DNA of 64,000 nucleotides, taken from Flavobacteriaceae bacterium MAR_2009_75. Lineage in GTDB: Bacteria; Bacteroidota; Bacteroidia; Flavobacteriales; Flavobacteriaceae. The translations under genes and the position numbers were made by a program. The notes beneath the pieces are model-generated. The model was not told the DNA's origin. It searched no databases and saw only the letters and a program-made list of their open reading frames with translations. Shown here piece after piece: positions 54,238 through 62,050 of the stretch (the first letter of the stretch is position 1; every line of letters begins with the position of its first letter). The stretch spans positions 372,001 through 436,000 of the forward strand of contig PHTZ01000001.1 in NCBI GenBank assembly GCA_002813285.1, in the 5' to 3' direction.

Positions 54238-55620
54238 TTATAGTTTCTTTTCAAATTTGGCCATAATACTATCAACATTCTTTGCGGTCTCGTTTACGGT
54301 AGATTGCAAAAACAAACTATTATGATGCCCCTGAGTCTGGTGTACCTCTACTCCACTATCAGATAAATTCTGCCAAGAATTAACAACGTTAGCATTGAAT
54401 TCAATATTTTTCTTTGATGTCAATAATAGATTTATGGTGCTCTTTACAGGCTGCCAGTTGTAAGATTGATAAACTTTGATATGGTTATGATGCAGAAGCT
54501 GAACCTTTTTCTTGCTACCGGATGCTCCCATATTTTTAAGCTTCTCTTTGAGAGGTGCAACTAATTTACCTCTAACCAAACTCGTAACTGTCTTTAACGG
54601 ACTCGACTTCAATCTATCTATAAAAGCGGCTGCCCGTACTGGGGTTCTTGAAGTGGCGAACAAACTTAAATAATCGGCCATCGTATCTGCAATTATTAAA
54701 TTGGCAGATTCCGATTCGTTTTCCAAAAGCCTCACGACTTCAAGGCCGATAGCCGTATTATAACAATAGGAGATAAAATGATATGGTCCATTAGGGTGAA
54801 CCTCTTTGATTTCTGAAATAAAATCTTCAGCCATCTGAGTAACACTCTCATGTAACACGAGATTGCCCTCATGTGGTGAGGCTTGTAGCGCATACACCGG
54901 CCTATTCTCTTCTAAATGCTTTGCGAAAAGATTATAAAAGAAAAAATGGGTGCCCCCGCTATGAAGACAGAATACGGGAGGCTTGTTTCCCTTTGTGCGT
55001 ATCGCAACCAAGTGCTTAAAACTAGAATTAGCCAAAACCTCCTCAGACCTTTCATTTTCTGATGTTACAAAACGGGCGAGTTCTGAGATATTCTGATATT
55101 CAAATAGCTGTTTTGGGGTCAAGGGCATTCCAGAAGCCCTAGCCTTCGCAATCACCTGTATACTTAAAATGGAGTCACCTCCTATTTCAAAGAAATTATC
55201 TGTAGTACTAATCTCATCGATACCAAGAATATCTTTCCAAATTGAAAGCAATTCATTTTCAACTTCGTTCGTTGGAAGTTGTATGTTTTTAGAATCTTGT
55301 TTTTCTTCTTTACTAAAATAGCCTCCATTTTGAAGGGACCGCTTATCAATTTTTCCATTGGGAAGCCTAGGAAAACTGTCTACCTCCACCATTTGAGAGG
55401 GAACCATATATTCAGGCATTTTTTTGCGCAAAGACCGTTTTAGCGCGACTATGTCAACAGTATTTTTTGTAGTGATATAAGCAATCAGTTTATTTGAGTC
55501 ACTTGACTTTACCGCCTCCGATTTTTCAGCAATTCGCTGCTCAGCTTTGAACATAAGTAGCTTACGCTCCTCTTCAGAAAGCCTTCGGATTCGATCCTCT
55601 ATATTATTTTCAACTAACAT
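54238..55620 (-). CDS. NRPS fragment: A-domain C-terminal end, PCP and thioesterase
   Basis: 460 residues. An N-terminal helical region is followed by the C-terminal part of an adenylation domain with the A10 lysine K90 ('LPNGKIDKRSL'). A peptidyl carrier domain holds S150 ('DNFFEIGGDSIL'). A thioesterase domain occupies about 210-455. The thioesterase elbow reads 'HFISYCYNTA', so C286 occupies the place of the usual Ser; D312 ('ADTMAD') and the late His in 'QGHHNSLF' complete a plausible triad. The gene is in the same frame as the upstream NRPS gene, separated from it by one TAA and 12 sense codons. Together they make C-A-PCP-TE. Confidence 0.88.
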   Translation of the reverse strand: MLVENNIEDRIRRLSEEERKLLMFKAEQRIAEKSEAVKSSDSNKLIAYITTKNTVDIVALKRSLRKKMPEYMVPSQMVEVDSFPRLPNGKIDKRSLQNGGYFSKEEKQDSKNIQLPTNEVENELLSIWKDILGIDEISTTDNFFEIGGDSILSIQVIAKARASGMPLTPKQLFEYQNISELARFVTSENERSEEVLANSSFKHLVAIRTKGNKPPVFCLHSGGTHFFFYNLFAKHLEENRPVYALQASPHEGNLVLHESVTQMAEDFISEIKEVHPNGPYHFISYCYNTAIGLEVVRLLENESESANLIIADTMADYLSLFATSRTPVRAAAFIDRLKSSPLKTVTSLVRGKLVAPLKEKLKNMGASGSKKKVQLLHHNHIKVYQSYNWQPVKSTINLLLTSKKNIEFNANVVNSWQNLSDSGVEVHQTQGHHNSLFLQSTVNETAKNVDSIMAKFEKKL

Positions 55621-55656
55621 TCTGCTCTTCTCTTTTGAACGGCCTTTAAACCTATT

Positions 55657-58572
55657 TTAGGCTTCAACATTAAGACTTTCAATACTTTTCAACAACTCGT
55701 TCAATTCTTTCTCTGTAAGTGATTTTTTTAAAAAATTTGAAAACGCCTCTAAATCATTATAATCTACTGTATTTTTTATTTTTTCAGTAGCTTTAACTTC
55801 CTCCACCAATGCTACTACTCCGGTTATATCATTATTTAAAGATATAGCCTTCTCTACCTCTTCCAATTCTATTCTATACCCCCTAAGTTTAATCTGTTGG
55901 TCTACCCTGCCCAAAAACTCTATACAACCATCTGAACGATACCGCCCTAGATCACCTGTTTTATAAAGCTTCGAACTACCATCGGTCTCAAAGGGATTAT
56001 CGATAAATACTTCTCTAGAAAGTTGAGGTCGGTTGATATAGCCTTTGGCCAATCCCGGGCCTGAGACGTAAATTTCACCTACAGCACCAAACGGAACGAG
56101 ATTCAAATTCTTATCTAATAAATAGATAACAGCATTCGCCACTGGCTTTCCTATGGGTATTACCGGCAACATAGTTTCCGACTTTACTTCAAAGGCCGTG
56201 CACCAAACAGTGGCCTCTGTAGGGCCATACTCATTGTATAGTTTGATGTTAACGTCTGAAGTAATGGTGAAATGTCTATTGCACATACTTGCAGTACAGG
56301 CTTCACCGGCCACTATAACTGTTTTTAAACTCCCGATTTTGCTAGGTGTGGCATGTTGTAATACCAAGTCGTATAATGTTGGCAACATCAAGGTGTGGGT
56401 CACCCTGTTCGTTTCGATAATATTCTCGATTTGAGCAATATCTTGCTCGATCCGATTTTCGGTAACGATAAGATTTCCTCCGGTGCATAAGGTCCAAAAT
56501 ATTCCCGCTTTAGAACTATCGAACGAAATGGAGGACATCAATAAAAATACTTCTGGATTTTCAGGGTAGAAACTTAACCTACCCGCAGTTGAGTTTATTA
56601 TGTTACTATGTGAAATTTGTACGCCCTTAGGTTGACCGCTGCTGCCCGAGGTATAGATAACATAGGCCAAATCATCTCTTGATACTTCGGGTAGGTCGAC
56701 ATCGGATATCTCCGAATCTTCTCCAAAAAGCTCATCCAAGTAAATCAACATCTTTTCTTGCCCCTCGAAAACCGTACTCAGAGAAGAATCTGAAACCAAA
56801 CAATTGCATTGTGCATCTTCAAGTACAAAATTCAAACGCTCTAAAGGATAATTGGGGTCTATAGGCAGGTAAGCACAGCCCGCTTTTAAAATGCCTAGAA
56901 GAGCGACAACCATATTTATCGAGCGGTCAAGGCAGAGACCAATTATTTCATTTTTCTTCGATGTCGAGTTTAAGATTTTTTGAGCCACCCTTTCGGCCCT
57001 ACGATTGAGTTCTTCATAGGTAATCGATTCATTTTTATAGGTTACCGCAGTTTTTAAAGGAAACTTTCTACCTATATCATCTATTATCTGATGAGCGGCC
57101 TGATAAGAAGAAAATGTATTCTTAACGACGTCGGTAGTATAATAAAAAATCGACCTTTCAGTATCGGTCAACATGGGCAGTTCTTCAACCGTACTGTTCG
57201 AATCGTTTAGAACACTCCTTAAAAGCAATTCGTAATGTTCAAGCATTCTGTCAATTGTCGTCGCAAAGTAGAGATCTGAATCATACTCAAATGTCAAGGA
57301 CAATTGACCATCTTTCTCAGAAACCGACAATGTCAAATCAAACTTGGCCACCTTGGTATCAAATTCCGTTTCATCAGAAATACGAACCTCATCACCAAAA
57401 GTGGGAACTTCTTCTTGGGGATGGTAAAGAAACATAACCTGAAAAAAAGGGTTTATGCTCAAAGACCGGTCAACCTTTAACTCTTTGACCAAAACATCAA
57501 AAGGCACATTTTTATGCGAAAAGGCCTCTAAAGTATTTTTTTTAATATGCTGAACCAGCTGTTCTATAGATAGTGAACTATCAATATTATTGCGCAGAAC
57601 TATGGTGTCGATAAAAAAACCAAGGGTATTCTCTAAAGATTTCGCATTTCTGTTCGATATCGGTGTGCCAATTAAAATATCGTCTTGCCCCGTGTAGCGT
57701 TTTAAAAGAAAGTAGTACATCGATAATAAAAAAATGAAGGGCGTAGTTTCCATTTTTTTTGCCAGCCCAAGTATATCAGAAGATAATTCAGAGGAAAGTT
57801 TTCTAGTAATCTGGCCCCCATTAAAACGAGGCCTTGCCTTTCTCTTTTGGTCCGTCTGTAAATCAAGAACAGGTAGCTCACCAGAAAGCATATTTCTCCA
57901 ATAGGCAAGTTCATCTGTCTTTATCGATTGCTTCCTCTGCCAATAAGCATAATCTCGATATTGAATTTCGGCATTAGTGACCTGCAACTCATTGCCATTT
58001 GACAGCGTTTTGTAGTGAGAAGCCAATTGTTGCTTCAGAATACCAATTGACCATTCATCAACAATAATATGGTGCATGGTTAAGAACAGAATATATTTCT
58101 CGGCGCTTTTTCTTATCAATATAATTTTTAAAAGCCCTGGTGACGACAAATCGAAAACAGTACGTGATTGCTTCGTCAATAATTGATCAAGCTTCGAATG
58201 GGCAAGCCCTTCTTCGAAATCTGACAAATCAATATTTTGTATTTTAGGTAGTTTCTCTGAAATTCGAAGAACCGGACTACCATTCACCATTGGATAGAAA
58301 GACCGCAGAATTGCATGGTCTTTAAAGATTTTATTCAACGACGCTTTAAGGTGTTCTACATTGAGGTTTCCTTCAAAAGAAATTACCTCTGAATAGTTGT
58401 AAAAAGGATTGTCAGGATACAATTGCTGTAAAAACCATATACGTTGTTGACCACTCGATAAGGGTATATCGATATCTTCAGGTGCTTTGGGAATAATAGA
58501 ATTTAAGTTCTTATCCTTATCTCTATTCTTCCACCTGTTTAAAAGGGAACTATTTCCTGCTTTTTTTTCCAA
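55657..58572 (-). CDS. NRPS: condensation and adenylation domains (A domain incomplete at C-terminus)
   Basis: 971 residues. Condensation domain about 30-455 with HHIIVDEW (H167-H168, D172), where the residue after Asp is Glu instead of the common Gly. Adenylation domain from about 485: A3 'YTSGSSGQPKG', A4 near 'FDSSKAG' (D685), A5 'YNEYGPTEATVW', A7 'YKTGDLGRY', A8 'QQIKLRGYRIEL'. It then ends in a charged helical tail ('KSLTEKELNELLKSIESL') without A10; A10 is in the next protein. Read by eye, the binding-pocket positions are D-S-A-M-I-A-E-V-W, from which I cannot assign an amino acid. It follows the HupE-like gene after 24 bp. Confidence 0.9.
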   Translation of the reverse strand: MEKKAGNSSLLNRWKNRDKDKNLNSIIPKAPEDIDIPLSSGQQRIWFLQQLYPDNPFYNYSEVISFEGNLNVEHLKASLNKIFKDHAILRSFYPMVNGSPVLRISEKLPKIQNIDLSDFEEGLAHSKLDQLLTKQSRTVFDLSSPGLLKIILIRKSAEKYILFLTMHHIIVDEWSIGILKQQLASHYKTLSNGNELQVTNAEIQYRDYAYWQRKQSIKTDELAYWRNMLSGELPVLDLQTDQKRKARPRFNGGQITRKLSSELSSDILGLAKKMETTPFIFLLSMYYFLLKRYTGQDDILIGTPISNRNAKSLENTLGFFIDTIVLRNNIDSSLSIEQLVQHIKKNTLEAFSHKNVPFDVLVKELKVDRSLSINPFFQVMFLYHPQEEVPTFGDEVRISDETEFDTKVAKFDLTLSVSEKDGQLSLTFEYDSDLYFATTIDRMLEHYELLLRSVLNDSNSTVEELPMLTDTERSIFYYTTDVVKNTFSSYQAAHQIIDDIGRKFPLKTAVTYKNESITYEELNRRAERVAQKILNSTSKKNEIIGLCLDRSINMVVALLGILKAGCAYLPIDPNYPLERLNFVLEDAQCNCLVSDSSLSTVFEGQEKMLIYLDELFGEDSEISDVDLPEVSRDDLAYVIYTSGSSGQPKGVQISHSNIINSTAGRLSFYPENPEVFLLMSSISFDSSKAGIFWTLCTGGNLIVTENRIEQDIAQIENIIETNRVTHTLMLPTLYDLVLQHATPSKIGSLKTVIVAGEACTASMCNRHFTITSDVNIKLYNEYGPTEATVWCTAFEVKSETMLPVIPIGKPVANAVIYLLDKNLNLVPFGAVGEIYVSGPGLAKGYINRPQLSREVFIDNPFETDGSSKLYKTGDLGRYRSDGCIEFLGRVDQQIKLRGYRIELEEVEKAISLNNDITGVVALVEEVKATEKIKNTVDYNDLEAFSNFLKKSLTEKELNELLKSIESLNVEA

Positions 58573-58596
58573 AAGGATATTTGGTTAAATCTTAAT

Positions 58597-59847
58597 TTAC
58601 AACAAACCAATGAACCTCGCAATTGGGTAGAGGTTGCGATTCACAATTTCATCTAACGGCAAATCGATATCGAAGGCTCTTTCGACAAACCAATAGATTG
58701 AAATAAAAATCAACAATGCCGACAACCCGACCAGTAATTTCGGATACAACTTACGATTTCGAATCAAATACAAAATCGGAAATATCAGAGCTATAATTAC
58801 TACTTGACCTATTTCAACTCCTACATTAAAACCGACCAAAGACAGAGTGAGATTTTCACCTTTAAAGCCTAACTCACCTAAAACACTAGCAAATCCGAAA
58901 CCGTGAAACAATCCGAATACAAAGGCTATAACCCAATCTTTTCCTTTAAAGATGGGTCTAATGTTGTGAAAAGCGGCCAAGCCAACCGAAAATGCGATAA
59001 TAGACTCAACTACTCTCGAGGGCAAGTTAATTATGTTCAATGATGCCAAGCTTAACGTAATGGTATGGGCAAGAGTAAAGAAAGTCACTATTTTCAAAAT
59101 GTACATGAAGGCCGGTTTGAACTTCTGCACGGGCTCCCAACCTAGAATACTGAAACCTGTATCGGCCACCTCTGCGCCATCACCTCTGATTTTGGTTGTT
59201 TTTCTCCGAACAACCGATGGTAAAATCAAGGCTAACAAGAATAGAATGTGATCCATACCGATCCAAATATGCCATATTCCTTGCTTGACCATTGCTACAA
59301 AACCTTTCCATAAAGAAGTTTCGGTAAGTGATATAGTACCTTTAGGATCGTCTTTACTTAGATATAAAGCAACAATCGATTCGTTGTTTATCAAACCGGC
59401 TTTCCAGTTATACTCCATGGCAATCAAACAACGGTGAGATGGATCTTCTTGAGTAAAGGCGGTGTATTCAATAATAAGGTCATCGGGTATATCTTCAGAG
59501 GGTTCTAGCTTAAAATGAAAATTAATGAAATCTCCAAAACCGGTATTTAGTTTGGTCATTTCACCGGTAAACACAATATTGAAATTTCCGTTTTCAGAAG
59601 AAAATTCAGCATTCTCCAATAAATAAGCTTGAATTCGATTTTGATGAGGCCGTACTTCGTCTATTGACGGGTTCAATCCATAATCTAACCCAAAAACACT
59701 GATCAATTCATTGGCATTAACCTCAAATCTACCTTCTATACCAGTTTCTTCATATATTCTAAGGTATATTAGACTTTGTTTAGGCTGGTGACAATAAGTG
59801 AATAAAGGCAATAGGAGTAATGGTAGTAATAGGAATAATTTTTTCAT
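58597..59847 (-). CDS. HupE/UreJ-family membrane protein
   Basis: 416 residues from the ATG at 59847, where a signal peptide begins; 17 codons upstream lies another ATG without signal features. Residues about 20-190 form an external beta-rich domain. The membrane part begins near 195, with the signature 'GIWHIWIGMDHILFLLALILPS' and later 'TLAHTITLSLA' and 'GFNVGVEIGQ'. These match HupE/UreJ_2 proteins, whose relatives are thought to handle nickel or other metals. It is the first gene of the minus-strand NRPS operon (24 bp before the C-A gene), which raises the possibility of a metal-related peptide. That link is an inference. Confidence 0.85.
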   Translation of the reverse strand: MKKLFLLLPLLLLPLFTYCHQPKQSLIYLRIYEETGIEGRFEVNANELISVFGLDYGLNPSIDEVRPHQNRIQAYLLENAEFSSENGNFNIVFTGEMTKLNTGFGDFINFHFKLEPSEDIPDDLIIEYTAFTQEDPSHRCLIAMEYNWKAGLINNESIVALYLSKDDPKGTISLTETSLWKGFVAMVKQGIWHIWIGMDHILFLLALILPSVVRRKTTKIRGDGAEVADTGFSILGWEPVQKFKPAFMYILKIVTFFTLAHTITLSLASLNIINLPSRVVESIIAFSVGLAAFHNIRPIFKGKDWVIAFVFGLFHGFGFASVLGELGFKGENLTLSLVGFNVGVEIGQVVIIALIFPILYLIRNRKLYPKLLVGLSALLIFISIYWFVERAFDIDLPLDEIVNRNLYPIARFIGLL

Positions 59848-60241
59848 AGCGTTTGAAAAGGTACAGAATTTTGAAATAAATCTTTTATGCCTAGGCAATC
59901 ACATTTCTTTAGAGTTAAAAAAATATCTTGAACAGCTCGCACAACGAAATTTGAAGCTATTTTTTTGATGTTAGAAGAAATATGTGATGCCAGTAAAGAC
60001 TATTTTCAACGGGTTCTGGTTGATTATTATTCGATAAATATTAACAATTATTAGGTCAAATTCAGTCTAAAGAGTGGTTTTCTCGATTATCGACAAGTTT
60101 AATCGGATTATGTCACCACTTCACATTTGAAAACAAAAAAATCAAAACCTACCTTTACCAATGCTATGAAATTGAGACAACACCTTTCCGGTAGGGTCTT
60201 GTTTTTACTTACACCGATAATTAAAAACCGTACCTTCTGAT
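59848..60241. other. 394 bp divergent region between the two NRPS arms
   Basis: AT-rich, no gene seen; short frames here lack support. It should hold promoters of both arms (HupE-like leftwards, stand-alone A domain rightwards). No exact TAnnTTTG element was recognised on either strand. Confidence 0.5.
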
Positions 60242-61813
60242 TTGATTTATACCTTGCATCAAATATTAGAGAAAGCCGCTTCGGATTCACCGAACAAGCA
60301 GGCTTTTCGATGTTTTAATGATTCAATTACTTATCGCGAGCTTGACAATAAATCAAACCGTTTAGCAGCCCACCTTGTTAATGATGGTGTTAAGAAAGGA
60401 GACCGTGTAGGTATCTATATGAATCGCTGCCTTGAAACCACAATTGCAGTTTACGGCATTTTAAAATCGGGAGGCGCATACGTACCGATCGACCCCTTCG
60501 CCCCTATTTCTAGGGTGTCAAAAATTTTGAATGACTGCAGAGTCTCCCATCTTGTTACAACGCCTTTACAAAATAGAAAAATAGATAAGGTTTTGGAGAC
60601 AGAGACTTCGGTCACATCGATAATAGGTAGCGACATTTCGTTTGAAATCAAAACTGTCTCTTGGCAATTCATTTATTCTCATTCTACTGCCTTACCAAAC
60701 AAAAAAAATATTTTGGGCAATGACCTAGCATTTATTCTTTACACTTCAGGTTCTACGGGAATACCTAAAGGCATAATGCATACACACTATAGTGCTTTGA
60801 GTCTGGCCAAAATTATGGCAGACACCTTTGATATAACCAGTGAAGATGTATTCGGTAACCCAGCACCACTTCATTTTGACCCTTCTACATTCGGCTATTT
60901 TGTTGCCCCTTTGGTAAAAGCCACGACTGTAATCGTTTCTGATGCTCATCTAAAGATGCCAACAAGTCTTGCTGCTATGATAGCGGATGAAAAAATTAGT
61001 ATTTGGTATTCTGTGCCTCTTATGCTAATTCAATTGTTGAACAGTGGCTGTATTGAGAAGCACGATTTCAGTGCTTTAAGGTGGGTTTTCTTTGCAGGTG
61101 AGGTTTTTGTGGCCAAGCACTTGCGGGCATTGATGCAAGTCTGGTCAAAAACCAAATTCACTAATCTTTATGGGCCAGCAGAACTTATTTTATGCACCTA
61201 TTACAACATTGAGCAGCTACCTACCGCTGAATTCAATATTCCTATCGGTAACGTCTGGGCAGAAACTGAGTTTAAAATCTTAGACAGTCGGCAAGAAGAA
61301 GTAAAAAAAGGTGAATTGGGCGAATTAGCCGTTCGGTCAGCCACCTTAATGCAAGGATATTGGAACAATGAACAACTTACCGATAAGGCTTTTAAAAGAG
61401 TTAAAATAGCTAAAGGCTATGAGCATATTTATTATCGAACGGGTGATTTGGTCAAAGAAAACCAAGAGGGTGAACTGTTGTTTTTAGGTCGGAATGACAG
61501 ACAAATAAAACTGCGAGGCCATAGAGTCGAATTGGATGAAGTAGAGTATACATTTTTAAAAAATGAAAGTGTAGAAGAAGTCGCTGTAGTCGTTTTAGAT
61601 AAAGAAAAAGAAGCACAAGAGTTAGCGGCTGTTATCAAATTAAAAGAGGGTGCCGTGACTAAAAGTCATCAACTACGTGATTTCTGTAAAGAACACCTAC
61701 CTCTTTATGCCATACCAACAACAATAGAAATTTTTGCAGACCTGCCGAGAACTAGTTCCGGAAAAATCAATAGAAAAGAAATAAGTAATCTTCTAGACCA
61801 AACCACCAAATGA
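60242..61813 (+). CDS. Stand-alone adenylation enzyme (amino acid-AMP ligase)
   Basis: 523 residues from a TTG start; no ATG lies before the conserved N-terminus, so TTG is preferred. Motifs in order: A3 'LYTSGSTGIPKG', A4 'PLHFDPSTFG', A5 'NLYGPAELILCTYY' (Ala instead of the usual Thr in GPTE), A7 'YRTGDLV', A8 'IKLRGHRVELDEVE', A10 'SSGKINRKE'. The 'SIWYSVPLML' and 'CTYYNIEQLP' blocks resemble stand-alone enzymes of the PltF/RedM/DltA kind, which load a free carrier protein. That carrier is encoded next, overlapping by 4 bp. A loader for a modified starter unit is the natural reading. The amino acid is not determined. Confidence 0.9.
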   Translation: MIYTLHQILEKAASDSPNKQAFRCFNDSITYRELDNKSNRLAAHLVNDGVKKGDRVGIYMNRCLETTIAVYGILKSGGAYVPIDPFAPISRVSKILNDCRVSHLVTTPLQNRKIDKVLETETSVTSIIGSDISFEIKTVSWQFIYSHSTALPNKKNILGNDLAFILYTSGSTGIPKGIMHTHYSALSLAKIMADTFDITSEDVFGNPAPLHFDPSTFGYFVAPLVKATTVIVSDAHLKMPTSLAAMIADEKISIWYSVPLMLIQLLNSGCIEKHDFSALRWVFFAGEVFVAKHLRALMQVWSKTKFTNLYGPAELILCTYYNIEQLPTAEFNIPIGNVWAETEFKILDSRQEEVKKGELGELAVRSATLMQGYWNNEQLTDKAFKRVKIAKGYEHIYYRTGDLVKENQEGELLFLGRNDRQIKLRGHRVELDEVEYTFLKNESVEEVAVVVLDKEKEAQELAAVIKLKEGAVTKSHQLRDFCKEHLPLYAIPTTIEIFADLPRTSSGKINRKEISNLLDQTTK

Positions 61814-62037
61814 AAGATAAGATAGAATCATTCATTATTAATAATCTAGCTAGCGAACCTCTAGATAAAATTTATGATGATGAAGATTTATTAGGTAGCG
61901 GAATTTTAGACTCTTTGGGTATGATGAACCTCATCAATTTCATTGAAAACGAAGCTGATATAAAGATACCTTCAGAAGATATGACCATAGAAAACTTTAT
62001 GACTATAAAAAGTATCATGCATTATCTTTCGAGATAA
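61810..62037 (+). CDS. Free carrier protein (acyl/peptidyl carrier)
   Basis: 75 residues, an all-helical carrier protein with S35 in 'GILDSLGMMNLINF' as phosphopantetheine site. The end 'ENFMTIKSIMHYL' is typical. It overlaps the stand-alone A-domain gene by 4 bp, so the two are made together. It holds the activated unit for the NRPS encoded 13 bp downstream. The phosphopantetheinyl transferase on the other arm should activate it. Confidence 0.92.
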   Translation: MKDKIESFIINNLASEPLDKIYDDEDLLGSGILDSLGMMNLINFIENEADIKIPSEDMTIENFMTIKSIMHYLSR

Positions 62038-62050
62038 CCAAACCACAAGC

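Noticed and set aside
55621-55656. Frameshift as explanation for the split NRPS genes
   Set aside because: Both genes and the 36 nt between them are in the same frame with one TAA, so no insertion or deletion is needed; the question is a stop codon, not a shift.
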